Positions 15,957-25,034 are shown, counted from the stretch's first letter. The stretch: DNA of 64,000 nucleotides from JADGRB01 sp963835825 (GCA_963835825.1 CAWIGZ010000003.1:62001-126000), one strand, 5' to 3'. Program-made: numbers and translations. The notes: generated by a model from the sequence alone, not told the origin.

Positions 15957-18509
15957 ATGCGACACAACAATCGGCGGATCGTTCGATGCTCTCGCGTGGC
16001 TCTTCGTTTGAGCGGAATGGTATTCGGCTCCTGGCTGGTCGTCGCCGGATGCGGCGTGCCGCCGGACGCCGCGAGCACGAGCCCTGGCGACCAGTTGACA
16101 CAGAGGACCGAGGCGCTCACCTATCCGTGGGATCAATCCCTTTATGTCCTCGGCAAGTGTTTCGACGTTCCCGGCTTCAACGACACGAACGGCACAAACG
16201 TGCAAATCTACGATTGTAACGGCGGCATGAACCAGCAGTGGGAGTTCTGGTACGACGGCACGATACGGCCGACCTTCAATACCAACAAGTGTCTAGATCT
16301 GCCGGGGTGGGAAACCGACAACGGCACCCCTATCCAGATCTACGACTGCCACGGTGGCTCGAACCAGCAGTGGACACTGGCGTATGCGACGTCCTCGGCG
16401 CAAGGCGGTCTCCGGGGGTTCGGCAACAAATGCGTGGACGTCCCCGGTTACGATACGACCAACGGAACGAACCTCCAATATTACGATTGCAACAACGGCG
16501 GCAGCCAGAAGATCCTGCGTGAGCCTCCGGCGGTGGGCGGCAGCCAGCTCGTGAATTTAAAGGGCGAGGAGAACGACGCTCCCGACCAGGAGTTGTGCAT
16601 GGGGATCTCCGGCGGGGTCGTGGGAGGCGTAGTTCAGTACGGTACCCCAGTCATTGTGTGGGACTGCAACGGATCACCGGATCAAACGTGGTTTCGAACC
16701 TTTCAGTCGGATCCATCGGGGCAATCTGGCGCAGTCGATCTCGTCGACGGCGCGACCAACTACGGAGCGGACCCCGTATGCCTTTGGGCCCAAGACACCA
16801 CGCCGGTCGACGGAGAATATATGAGGTCTCAGTTTTGTCCGGACCTCTTTGAGGGCCGCGAAGACTTCATTATGAATTACGTGAAGAACGACGCATACGG
16901 GTTCCCGTGCTTCACACTCCAGAATCCGGAGACGGGATTATACGTGAGCGTGGGCAGTCCCGATGACGGCCCGGTCACGAACGGGATGAACGTCTACCTC
17001 AGGACCCTCAGGGCTAGTTCGAATTTTGCCCCAACCGACAATCAGATGTGGTGCGATCATTCTGCGAACACAGGAATCACCACGCTGACTCCCGACTACG
17101 TCGTCGCCAACGTGATCTACGCGCCGCCCGGCAGCTCGTCGAGCATCACGTACCAGAACAGCACTAGCATCGGTTCGTCGGTGTCGAACACCAAGGGCTT
17201 CCAGAACAGCACGGACGTGACGGCCACCGTCGGTGGCAACATGCTTCTTGCAGTGGACAGCGGGAGCGTGACCTTCGACCACACCTTTGGCGACAGCAAC
17301 ACCCATGAAGTGGACCTGACCACGACCTGGACCCAGATGTACAAAAAGTCCGGTGAAGTCGCCGGTATCGACCACGACTATGACGAGATATGGCTCCTGA
17401 TTCATCCGATATTGACCGTGAGGTTCACGCCCAGTATCGCGAATGGGCCGGATACCCTGAATTGGCAGTTTGCCCAGGGCGACGGTGGAACGACCGACAT
17501 CTTGGCGATCGTATATGCCGGACAGCTCAACGATCATTTCCCCATGGATCCAGGCACCCAGGACGTTTTCAACCGCAACGGTATCACTTCGGACATGTAC
17601 CAGACGATGCTCCAAGCGGACGCGTTCTTTCAGGGGATTGCTCCGCAGCCATTCACCAACTCGTCGCGTTTCGACTACCTCGGCGAGTACCCGATCAAGC
17701 CTCTGCCACAGGGAGTCACCAGCCCCGGCGTGCAGACGGAGAGCGTGAGCCAGAGCATGACCACCAGCGACATGATGACGACCTCGTATTCGAATTCGGT
17801 GGGTTTCACGGTCAGCGGGGGTACCAATTTTGGCGGGCCCACAGATACCGAATTCAAGGCGCAGTTGACCGTGAGCAACAAATGGACTTGGAGCCACTCG
17901 ACGAGCACCAAGGACTCGAACGGCACCGGCTCGGTGGACACGCTCGCTATCACGCAACCCCTCTTCGGATATACCGGTCCGGCAGAGCTTCACGTTTACG
18001 AGGACAGAATATTCAAGACGTACGCCTTCATGCTGGATTACCCGGCGCCTTTCTCGGTCACGGACGACGGCGGCCACGCGTGCTCGGTCGACGGTGTGTC
18101 GATGCATTGCTGCCCTTCCGGCAGCGCGATGGTGGGCGTGCGGCTCGACGAGAACGAGTTCAAGTGTGCTCAGCTCGCCGACGCTTCCGGGCAGGTCACG
18201 GCGGACTACTCCACGTATCGGTACGTGAACGGCATCAGCGCCGACGGCACGCCCACGTCCTACTACATGCGCGCGTGCCCCAAAGGTTCCGTGATGGTGG
18301 GGTACCACCAGGACATGAACATACTCTTGTGTCAGCAGATACCGGCCACTGGCTTCGCGGGTGGCATCACGGGCGAGGTGGTCGATACCGGCACGGCGGA
18401 CGACTATCCGATGCACGTGTGTGAATCGTCTCCTTATGCCTATGCAATGTCCGGCCTCGACCCGGCCAACAACCTGCTCACCTGCGCCACCAATCCAGGC
18501 TTGCACTGA
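15957..18509 (+). CDS. Ricin-B lectin lipoprotein, candidate beta-pore-forming toxin
   Basis: 850 residues from the ATG at 15957 (an ATG at 15933 is the alternative). The signal peptide ends in a lipobox (WLVVAGC). Residues of about 55-240 form a ricin-type beta-trefoil with repeated NQQWEFW/NQQWTLAY/DQTWFRTF (QxW) motifs and paired Cys, a carbohydrate-binding module. The remainder is beta-rich with two long alternating Ser/Thr stretches (about 394-466 and 596-660, e.g. SVSQSMTTSDMMTTSYSNSV), the kind of amphipathic hairpin that inserts in aerolysin-like proteins; this second assignment is inference. A Cys-containing C-terminal domain (MHCCPSGSAMVGVRLDENEF) follows. GC is visibly lower than in the flanks, which may indicate transfer. 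Predation or defence at the cell surface is plausible. Confidence 0.72.
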   Translation: MRHNNRRIVRCSRVALRLSGMVFGSWLVVAGCGVPPDAASTSPGDQLTQRTEALTYPWDQSLYVLGKCFDVPGFNDTNGTNVQIYDCNGGMNQQWEFWYDGTIRPTFNTNKCLDLPGWETDNGTPIQIYDCHGGSNQQWTLAYATSSAQGGLRGFGNKCVDVPGYDTTNGTNLQYYDCNNGGSQKILREPPAVGGSQLVNLKGEENDAPDQELCMGISGGVVGGVVQYGTPVIVWDCNGSPDQTWFRTFQSDPSGQSGAVDLVDGATNYGADPVCLWAQDTTPVDGEYMRSQFCPDLFEGREDFIMNYVKNDAYGFPCFTLQNPETGLYVSVGSPDDGPVTNGMNVYLRTLRASSNFAPTDNQMWCDHSANTGITTLTPDYVVANVIYAPPGSSSSITYQNSTSIGSSVSNTKGFQNSTDVTATVGGNMLLAVDSGSVTFDHTFGDSNTHEVDLTTTWTQMYKKSGEVAGIDHDYDEIWLLIHPILTVRFTPSIANGPDTLNWQFAQGDGGTTDILAIVYAGQLNDHFPMDPGTQDVFNRNGITSDMYQTMLQADAFFQGIAPQPFTNSSRFDYLGEYPIKPLPQGVTSPGVQTESVSQSMTTSDMMTTSYSNSVGFTVSGGTNFGGPTDTEFKAQLTVSNKWTWSHSTSTKDSNGTGSVDTLAITQPLFGYTGPAELHVYEDRIFKTYAFMLDYPAPFSVTDDGGHACSVDGVSMHCCPSGSAMVGVRLDENEFKCAQLADASGQVTADYSTYRYVNGISADGTPTSYYMRACPKGSVMVGYHQDMNILLCQQIPATGFAGGITGEVVDTGTADDYPMHVCESSPYAYAMSGLDPANNLLTCATNPGLH

Positions 18510-18682
18510 GCTTGCGTAGACGCCTGCGGCCCGAGGGAAAATCTTCGCGGGCTGCATCGCTTTCTACTTCGCCGAACGTGAAGGGACATGACCGCTCTGA
18601 GGCTGACGCCCGTCCGAGCGGCGGCGTGAATGTCATCCAGCAGCGCCACGACTGCAGTCTCAGTGGACGGCACGTCGGGAAC

Positions 18683-19267
18683 ATGCATCCAGATCTGTGC
18701 ATGGGACGCTCAACGCAACCAGACACAGGACGGTCGGCCGACGCTCCGCCTCGCAGAGCCACGCCGGAGTCATCCGAGCCTCCAGGCACTAGAATACTTG
18801 CTCGACTGAGCCCACGAGAGCTCGCGATCGCGGAATGCGCGCGCAACGGCCGATCGCTAAAGGAGATCGCAGGAGAGCTCGGCATCTCGCTATACACCGT
18901 ATCTACACACCTCCATCGCGCGCGACAGAAGCTAGGCTTGTCGTCCCGCTGGAAGCTGGCGGCACTTCTTTTCGGGCGACCGCCGACGTTCGCGAGTGTC
19001 GTCGGTTCTCAGGTCCTAGAGTTGTCGGCAGGGGACACGTTTGTCGCTGAGCGGCTGCTCGAGGGGATGTCCGACGCCGAAATTGGCGGTCTACTGCATG
19101 TCTCCAAGGTGTCTGCGAGCCGGGCTGTCGCTCGACTCCTCAAGAAGGCGGGGCTCAATGGCCGCGCAGCGCTGTTCGCCCGAGCGGATGAGCTGTACGC
19201 AGGCGCGGCACGGGTGTCAGCCCAACGCGCTCTCGCAGCTCTACGTGGCTGCCGTCATCAAGGATGA
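18683..19267 (+). CDS. LuxR-family regulator with tandem HTH units
   Basis: 194 residues from ATG 18683; the open frame extends back to a TTG at 18512, but that part is low complexity. A canonical LuxR/FixJ helix-turn-helix (LSPRELAIAECARNGRSLKE then ISLYTVSTHLHRARQKLG) is followed about 30 residues later by a second, weaker unit with the same layout (FVAERLLEGMSDAEIGGLLH then VSKVSASRAVARLLKKAGL). There is no receiver or ligand domain. It starts 173 nt after the lectin gene on the same strand and may control it. The mobile element begins within a few bases of its stop, so its C-terminus may have been altered by the insertion. Confidence 0.72.
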   Translation: MHPDLCMGRSTQPDTGRSADAPPRRATPESSEPPGTRILARLSPRELAIAECARNGRSLKEIAGELGISLYTVSTHLHRARQKLGLSSRWKLAALLFGRPPTFASVVGSQVLELSAGDTFVAERLLEGMSDAEIGGLLHVSKVSASRAVARLLKKAGLNGRAALFARADELYAGAARVSAQRALAALRGCRHQG

Positions 19268-19270
19268 GAG

Positions 19271-19715
19271 TGTGCCGTGAAAGTTGAGTCAACGCAGCCG
19301 GTGAGAGTCCGGTCGAAGGAGGTGTCGGTACATCTTCGTAGCTACCCGGGAGGCGGGAAGGGCGACTGCCCCGTCGAAGCCCCCCGGGACAGAGATCCGC
19401 CATGGGCGGGTTGCAAGTGCGGGCCGCAACGCGAGTGAAGCCTGAGCAGGCCCCGAAAGGTTGGATGCAAAGGCCGACTCTCCTCTCATTGGACGAAGGC
19501 CGTCGAGGGCGGTCGGACAAACCGACACGTGAAGGCCGTCCTGTTCGCGGGGGTAGTGGGCGCAGCACGTACGCAAGCGGTGACTTGAAACACGGGAGGC
19601 CTGTTTCGCTGCCGGGGCGACCCGACAACGGTTCCCTCGGGGGCCGGGCGACGCAGGCTTCGGAGGGGCTCAGATGGGTGAAGCCCCTCGCCTTGAGGCG
19701 ACGCCTTGAGGAGGC
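19271..19715 (+). ncRNA. HEARO/omegaRNA-like structured RNA
   Basis: About 440 nt without a convincing reading frame but dense in helices: CCGG-TGAGAGT-CCGG (19296-19310), GAGGGGCT / AGCCCCTC (19661-19668 with 19680-19687) and TCGCC-TTGA-GGCGA (19686-19699), which is followed by a duplicated CGCCTTGAGG. The opening GTGAAAGTTGAGTCAACGC, the GGTGAGAGTCC loop and the terminal GATGGGTGAAGCCCC resemble, from memory, the HEARO RNAs that act as guide RNAs for IscB/IsrB in IS200/IS605 elements. In those systems the guide is the host sequence just 5' of the leader. A group II intron 5' end was considered, but no reverse transcriptase follows. Confidence 0.5.
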
Positions 19716-19733
19716 TTGCCGTACTTTGGGAAG

Positions 19734-20169
19734 GTGACGAAGGCGTACCGGAAGGGTTCGCACACGGTCTACCAGTGCCACTACCAGTTCGTGTTCATCC
19801 CAAAGTACCGCAAGCCGATCTTGCGGGGAGAGGTGGCGCTGGCAGTGCGGGATCTGGTGCGAGAGGTATGCAAGGCGTACGACATCGAGATTCTGAAGGG
19901 GCACGTCCGACCCGATCATGTGCATTTGCTGCTGAGCGTGCCCCCGACGATGGCACCGAGCCGGGTGATGAACGCCATCAAGGGGCGGAGCTTGAACCGA
20001 CTGATGCGGAACTTCAGAGAGCTCAACCGCCAGTTCTGGGGTCGACATCTTTGGTCGAGAGGGTACTTCGTCGCAGCCAGCGGGAATGTGACCGACGAGG
20101 TGCTCAAGCGGTACATCGAAGACCAGAGATGTCGAGCCCCAGGACGACGACTTCAAGGTCACGGAGTAG
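19734..20169 (+). pseudogene. tnpA: IS200-type Y1 transposase TnpA, 3' frameshift
   Basis: About 145 residues. The HUH motif is DHVHLLLSVPP and the catalytic Tyr is in KRYIEDQ near the C-terminus, as in IS200 TnpA enzymes of about 150 residues that cut and rejoin single-stranded ends. After codon CAG (20124-20126) one extra A at 20127 throws the frame; skipping it restores the usual acidic tail DVEPQDDDFKVTE and a stop at 20167-20169. Without correction the frame runs on to 20405 through unrelated sequence. The start is GTG 19734 after GGGAAG, or TTG 19716. Catalytic residues lie upstream of the lesion, but loss of the C-terminal tail may impair dimer function. Confidence 0.8.
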
Positions 20170-20194
20170 ATGGCGTTCATCGCCCGGCGAGCTT

Positions 20195-20245
20195 CAGGCG
20201 CCTTGAAGGCGCCTGCCCGAACCCACCGCCTTCCGGCGGCGGTGG
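20195..20245. repeat. Right-end hairpins of the IS200-type element
   Basis: CAGGCGCC-TTGAA-GGCGCCTG (20195-20215) and CCACCGCC / GGCGGTGG (20223-20230 with 20238-20245). The first shares the CGCCTTGA core with the hairpin at 19686-19699 left of tnpA, as expected for TnpA recognition structures. They may also stop transcription from both sides. Confidence 0.55.
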
Positions 20246-20267
20246 CTTTCAGGCCTTCAGTGCAGCG

Positions 20268-21335
20268 TTAACTGAACGACTTTTGCAGCTCGTCGAGGGC
20301 GGCGCTGCCGGGGCAGAGCTTCTCGTACGGGACCTGCGACAGCGGCACGTCGGTGGTGCCGCTGATGTCGTGCATGTCGCGCGACTTGGTGTCGACGAAA
20401 AATAGTCCGGTGGGGACCTCGCCCCGGCCGCGGTGGAGCTCGACCTCGGCGGCGGCCGCTTGCCGGCTGCCGGTGTCGTAGTCCTCGGCCAGCTTGCGCA
20501 GCCGCACCGTGCTGCCGTCGTGCAGCTGGACGCTGACCGCCGAGCCGGGCGCGTACTCGGTGGTGATCTCGGAGGCCGGTGGAACAAAGTCGGAAGCCAC
20601 GAAGTCGGCGGCGATCACCGGCAGCATCCGCTTGCGCGTGTTGAGGTAGCTCTTGGTCGACCCCTCGTGGTCGTTGAAGGTCACGCAGGGGGAGATGACG
20701 TCGATGATGGCGAACCCCTTGTGCGAGAGGCCCGCCTTGAGGATCGGGACCAGCTGACTCTTGTCGCCGGAGAAGGCGCGGGCCACGAAGCTGGCCCCCA
20801 GCTCCAGCGCCAGCGACACGGGATCGATCGGGCTGTACTGGTTGGCCTCGCCGCGCTTGCTCTTGGTGCCGATGTCGGCCGAGGCGGAGAACTGCCCCTT
20901 GGTGAGGCCGTAGACGCCGTTGTTCTCGATCACGTACAGCATGTCGAGGTTGCGGCGGATGGCGTGGACCAGCTGGCCGATGCCGATGGAGAGCGAGTCG
21001 CCGTCGCCCGAGATGCCGAGGTAGGTGAGCGAACGATTGGCGGCGTTGGCGCCGGTGGCGATGGACGGCATGCGGCCGTGCGCCGAGTTGAAGCCGTGCG
21101 CGCCGCCGACGAAGTAGGTCGGCGTCTTCGACGAGCAGCCGATGCCGGAGAGCTTGGCGATCATGTGGGGCGGCGTCTCGAGCTCGTAGAACGCGCGCAC
21201 GATGGCGGCGGTGACCGAGTCGTGGCCGCAGCCGGCGCAGAGGGTCGACGGCGATCCCTCGTAGTCACGCATGGTGAGCCCCAGCTTGTTGGGGCGGAGG
21301 TGGGGGTGGATGACGGCTGGCTTCGGCGACGGCAT
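20268..21335 (-). CDS. korB: 2-oxoacid:ferredoxin oxidoreductase beta subunit
   Basis: 355 residues. The thiamine diphosphate site is GDGDS (110-114) with the following Asn pair IENNGVYG (138-139). Cys33 and Cys36 in LCAGCGHD, Cys67 in GIGC and Cys217 in SPCVTF match the four [4Fe-4S] ligands of KorB. With KorA it would decarboxylate 2-oxoglutarate (or a related 2-oxoacid) to the acyl-CoA and reduce ferredoxin. Only 2 bp separate it from korA upstream. The stop lies about 10 bp from the right end of the mobile element. Confidence 0.9.
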   Translation of the reverse strand: MPSPKPAVIHPHLRPNKLGLTMRDYEGSPSTLCAGCGHDSVTAAIVRAFYELETPPHMIAKLSGIGCSSKTPTYFVGGAHGFNSAHGRMPSIATGANAANRSLTYLGISGDGDSLSIGIGQLVHAIRRNLDMLYVIENNGVYGLTKGQFSASADIGTKSKRGEANQYSPIDPVSLALELGASFVARAFSGDKSQLVPILKAGLSHKGFAIIDVISPCVTFNDHEGSTKSYLNTRKRMLPVIAADFVASDFVPPASEITTEYAPGSAVSVQLHDGSTVRLRKLAEDYDTGSRQAAAAEVELHRGRGEVPTGLFFVDTKSRDMHDISGTTDVPLSQVPYEKLCPGSAALDELQKSFS

Positions 21336-21337
21336 GG

Positions 21338-23170
21338 CTAGACCTTCTCCGCGTGCGCCCGTTCCAGGTGCGCGGTGATCCCGTCAATCACGTGGCGGGC
21401 CGACAGCGGGAACCCGCCGTAGACCAGCAGCGACTGCAGCTTCTCCTTCGGGGCGCTGGTCTCCATGGTGAGCAGCGTGCGCAGCTGCGCGTCGCGGTTC
21501 TGCTCGACGACGAAGACGCGCTCGTGCGCCGCCAGAAAGGACTCCACCTCGGCGCCGAACGGGAAGGCCCGCACGCGCAGGTAGTCGGCGATGATCCCCC
21601 GCTCGGCCAGGACGGCGACCGCCTCGCGCACCGCCGGATCGCAGCCGCCCAGCGAGATGATCCCGAACGCCGCGTCGACCTGCTTGTGGACGATCGGCGC
21701 CGGCACGGCCGCCGCGGCCGCCTTGTGCTTCTTGGCCAGGCGGTCCATCACCTCCTGGTACTCGTCGGGAACCTCGGTGTAGCCGCCCAGCTTGTTGTGT
21801 CCCGAGCCGCGCGTGAAGAAGGCGCCCTTGCTGTGCACGCCCGGCAGCGTGCGGGCGGCGACGTGGTCGGCGTTCTCCGGCGAATAGCGGAAGAACTTGG
21901 TCATCTTGGCGAGCTCGTCCGCGCCGAGCACCCGCCCGCGGTTCGGGCGGTAGCTGTCGTCCCACTTCATCCGCGGGCAGACCCAGTCGTTCATCCCGAT
22001 GTCGAGGTCGGAGAGGAGAAACACCGGCGTCTGGAACCGCTCGGCCAGATCGAAGGCCTCGACCGCCATGGTGAAGCACTCGCCCGGGTGCGAAGGGAAA
22101 AGCAGGATGTGCTTGGTGTCGCCGTGCGAGGCGTAGGCGCAGGCCAGGATGTCCCCCTGCTGGGTGCGGGTCGGCATCCCCGTCGACGGGCCCGTGCGCT
22201 GCACGTCGACGATCACCGCCGGGATCTCCGCGTAGTAGGCGAGGCCGATCAGCTCGCCCATGAGCGAGATCCCCGGGCCGGCGGTGGAGGTGAAGGCGCG
22301 GGCGCCGTTCCACGACGCGCCGATCACCATGCCGATCGCCGCCAGCTCGTCCTCGGCCTGCACGATGCAGTAGTTGTTCTTGCCGGTCTCGGGATCCTTG
22401 CGGTACTCCGCGCAGAGCTCCTTGAACGAGTCCATCACGCTGGTGGCCGGCGTGATCGGGTACCAGGCCGCCACGGTGGCGCCCGCGTAGACGCAGCCGA
22501 GCGCCGTGGCGGTGTTGCCGTCGATCAGGATGCGATCGTCGGTGGCGTGCATCTTCTCCAGGCGGATCGGCAGCGGGCAGTCGAAGTTCTCTTTCGCGAA
22601 GTCGTACCCGGCGCGAAGCGCCTTGTGGTTGGAATCTCGGAGCGCCTTCTTCTTGGAGAACTTCTCCTCCAGCAGCTCGTCGATGACCCCCATGTCGATG
22701 TCCAGCAGCGCCACCAGGGTGCCGAGGTAGGCGATGTTCTTCATCAGGATCCGCTCGCGCGAATCGTTGAAGATCTCGTTGCACATCCGGGCCAGCGGCA
22801 CGCCCAGGAAGGTGACGTCGGGGCGCGCCAGCGCGGCATCCAGCGGCCAGGTCGAGTCGTAGAGCAGCGCGCCGCCCGAGCGGACCTCCTTGACGTCCCG
22901 GGCGTAGGTCTCGACGTTCATGGCGATGACCAGGTCGTAGTCGAGCGCGCGCGCCGTGTGCCCGGCCTTGCTGACCCGCACCTCGTACCAGGTCGGCAGC
23001 CCCTGGATGTTGGAGGGGAACAGGTTCTTCCCCGAGACGGGGATCCCCATCCGGAAGATCGCCTGCATCAGCAACCCGTTCGCGCTGGCCGATCCGGTTC
23101 CGTTGACGTTGGCCAGCTTGAGCGCGAAGTCGTTGGTTCTGATCACCTGCCGCTGATGCACGGTTGTCAC
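21338..23170 (-). CDS. korA: 2-oxoacid:ferredoxin oxidoreductase, fused gamma-alpha subunit
   Basis: 610 residues. The N-terminal ~190 residues are the gamma-type domain (ANVNGTGSASANGLLMQAIF, then FPSNIQGLPTWYEVRVS). The alpha domain begins near 205 with GNTATALGCVYAGATVAAWY, PITPAT and QAEDELAAIGMVIGASWNGA, which form the CoA- and pyrimidine-binding half of the enzyme. A fused gamma-alpha chain with a separate beta chain is the two-subunit architecture of mycobacterial-type KorAB, which tolerates oxygen. The GTG start follows the AT-rich AATTATAGGTA, so an internal promoter is possible. The gene lies between the korC-like and korB genes. Confidence 0.9.
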   Translation of the reverse strand: MTTVHQRQVIRTNDFALKLANVNGTGSASANGLLMQAIFRMGIPVSGKNLFPSNIQGLPTWYEVRVSKAGHTARALDYDLVIAMNVETYARDVKEVRSGGALLYDSTWPLDAALARPDVTFLGVPLARMCNEIFNDSRERILMKNIAYLGTLVALLDIDMGVIDELLEEKFSKKKALRDSNHKALRAGYDFAKENFDCPLPIRLEKMHATDDRILIDGNTATALGCVYAGATVAAWYPITPATSVMDSFKELCAEYRKDPETGKNNYCIVQAEDELAAIGMVIGASWNGARAFTSTAGPGISLMGELIGLAYYAEIPAVIVDVQRTGPSTGMPTRTQQGDILACAYASHGDTKHILLFPSHPGECFTMAVEAFDLAERFQTPVFLLSDLDIGMNDWVCPRMKWDDSYRPNRGRVLGADELAKMTKFFRYSPENADHVAARTLPGVHSKGAFFTRGSGHNKLGGYTEVPDEYQEVMDRLAKKHKAAAAAVPAPIVHKQVDAAFGIISLGGCDPAVREAVAVLAERGIIADYLRVRAFPFGAEVESFLAAHERVFVVEQNRDAQLRTLLTMETSAPKEKLQSLLVYGGFPLSARHVIDGITAHLERAHAEKV

Positions 23171-23192
23171 TACCTATAATTGCCTGTTGTGC

Positions 23193-25034
23193 CTATTGCC
23201 CGGAGGCGGGAACGCGAGGAGCGGGACCGCCCCCCTTGTCGCTCCCCTTGGCGAGAGACGAAGCCGGAATGATCCCCGCTCCGTTCGGACGTTGCCCGGC
23301 CTTGGGGAGCGTCAGCTCGAGGCGGGCCATGTCCCAGGCCGCCGTCGGGCAGCGCTCGGCACACAGGCCGCAGTGGACGCAGACGTCCTCGTCCTTGACC
23401 ATCACCCGGCCGGTCTGCGGCAGGCCGCCCGACACGAAGATCTCCTGGGTGGTGTTGGTCGCCGGGACTGTCAGTCGCTGCCGCAGCTCCGGCTCTTCGC
23501 CGTTGGCGGTGATGGTCAGGCAGCTGGTCGGGCAGACGTCGACGCAGGCGTCGCACTCGATGCAGCGCTTGTCGGTGAAGGCCGTCTGCACGTCGCAGTT
23601 GAGGCACCGCTCGACCTCGCGCGCGGTCTGCTCGTGGTCGAACCCCATCTCGACCTCGATCGACAGCTGCTTGAAGCGCTCCTTGAGGTCGACGTGCTTC
23701 ATCTTGGCCCGGTGGGCCGGGTTGTAGTCGTTGCTGTAGCTCCACTCGGTGAGCCCCATCTTCTGCGTGACGAGGTTCATGTGCGCCGGCGGCCGCTCGG
23801 TGAGCGCCATCCCCTGGCAGTGGTTGTGGATCGAGATCGCCGCCTCGTGCCCGTGGGCGACGGCCCAGATGATGTTCTTGGGGCCCCAGGCCGCGTCGCC
23901 GCCGAAGAAGACCCCCGGCCGCGTCGACGCCATCGTCTTTTCGTCCACCTTCGGCATGTCCCACTTGCCGAACTCGATGCCGATGTCGCGCTCGATATAA
24001 GGGAAGGCGTTCTCCTGGCCGATGGCCACGATGACGTCGTCGGCGGGGAGGATCACCTTCTCCGTCCCGCTGCCGCTCTTGGCCGGCCGCTCGAACTCCA
24101 TGCCAACCAGCTTCCCCTTCTCGACCACGAACCGAGTCGGCACGTGGTTGACCAGGATGTCGACCTGCTCTTCTTCCGCGTCCTCCAGCTCCCAGGGCGA
24201 GGCCTTGAAGTGCTGGCGGTCGCGGCGGGCCATGACCTTGACGTCCTTGCCGCCCAGGCGCCGCGCCGTGCGGCAGCAGTCCATCGCGGTGTTGCCGACG
24301 CCAATGATGAGGACGCGCTCGCCGATGGTGTTGACGTGATCGAAGGCGACGCTCTCCAGCCAGTCGATGCCGATGTGGATCCGCTCGGCCGCTTCTTTGC
24401 GCCCCGGCAGCTCGAGATCCTTGCCGCGCGGCGCGCCCGACCCGACGAAGACCGCGTCGAACCCCTGGCCCATCAGCGCCTTGAGGCTCTGCACCGGCGT
24501 GCCGTAGCGGACCTCGACGCCCATGTCGACGATCATCGCGATCTCTTCGTCGAGCACGTGGGCCGGCAACCGGAAGCTGGGGACGTTCGTCCGCATGAGG
24601 CCGCCGGGGCTGGTGTTCTTCTCGAACACCACGACCTCGTAGCCGAGCGGCATCAGATCGTTGGCCACCGTCAGCGAAGCCGGACCGGCGCCGATGCAGG
24701 CGACGCGCTTGCCGTTCTTGGTCGCCGGCGCCTTGGGGAGCCGCGCGCTGACGTCACCCTTCAGATCGGCGGCCACGCGCTTGATGCGGCAGATGGCGAC
24801 CGGCTTCTCCTCGATGCGCGTGCGGCGGCAGGCCGGCTCGCACGGACGATCGCAGGTGCGGCCGAGGATGCCCGGGAAGACGTTGGAGTCGCGGTTCAGC
24901 AGATAGGCGTCGTCGTAATGCCCCTGCGCGACCATGCGGATGTACTCCGGCACGTTGGTGTGCGCGGGGCAGGCCCACTGGCAGTCGACCACCTTGTGAA
25001 AGTAGTCGGGGTTGCGAACGTCTGTAGGCTTCAC
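23193..25034 (-). CDS. FAD/Fe-S oxidoreductase (GltD-like) with C-terminal ferredoxin domain
   Basis: 613 residues. The N-terminal Fe-S domain has CQWACP (18-23) and CDRPCEPACRR, as in glutamate synthase small subunits and NADPH:ferredoxin oxidoreductases. Two dinucleotide folds follow (CIGAGPASLTVANDL for FAD and LIIGVGNTAMDC for NAD(P)H). The C-terminal ~110 residues add two [4Fe-4S] clusters (CIECDACVDVCPTSC and CVHCGLCAERCP). As first gene of the korA-korB operon it probably links reduced ferredoxin from the oxidoreductase to NAD(P)H, so it acts as a dedicated electron shuttle rather than in glutamate synthesis; no large glutamate synthase subunit is nearby. Confidence 0.85.
   Translation of the reverse strand: MKPTDVRNPDYFHKVVDCQWACPAHTNVPEYIRMVAQGHYDDAYLLNRDSNVFPGILGRTCDRPCEPACRRTRIEEKPVAICRIKRVAADLKGDVSARLPKAPATKNGKRVACIGAGPASLTVANDLMPLGYEVVVFEKNTSPGGLMRTNVPSFRLPAHVLDEEIAMIVDMGVEVRYGTPVQSLKALMGQGFDAVFVGSGAPRGKDLELPGRKEAAERIHIGIDWLESVAFDHVNTIGERVLIIGVGNTAMDCCRTARRLGGKDVKVMARRDRQHFKASPWELEDAEEEQVDILVNHVPTRFVVEKGKLVGMEFERPAKSGSGTEKVILPADDVIVAIGQENAFPYIERDIGIEFGKWDMPKVDEKTMASTRPGVFFGGDAAWGPKNIIWAVAHGHEAAISIHNHCQGMALTERPPAHMNLVTQKMGLTEWSYSNDYNPAHRAKMKHVDLKERFKQLSIEVEMGFDHEQTAREVERCLNCDVQTAFTDKRCIECDACVDVCPTSCLTITANGEEPELRQRLTVPATNTTQEIFVSGGLPQTGRVMVKDEDVCVHCGLCAERCPTAAWDMARLELTLPKAGQRPNGAGIIPASSLAKGSDKGGGPAPRVPASGQ

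Larger units (their letters stand above)
19271..20258 (+). mobile_element. IS200/IS605-type element with RNA leader and tnpA
   Basis: The element comprises a structured-RNA leader (19271-19715), a Y1 transposase gene and two subterminal hairpins at the right end. It lies exactly between the 3' ends of two convergent genes (LuxR-type stop at 19267, korB stop at 20268). No tnpB, iscB or isrB frame is present, and there is no target duplication, as expected for this single-strand transposition family. The exact ends are inferred from the leader and the hairpins. Confidence 0.65.

Noticed and set aside
19271..19715. Group II intron 5' end as the explanation for the structured leader
   Set aside because: GTGCCGTGAAAG and the GAGAGTCC loop are reminiscent, but no reverse transcriptase or domain V/VI-like 3' end was found, and an IS200 transposase follows directly, which suits a HEARO-like RNA better.
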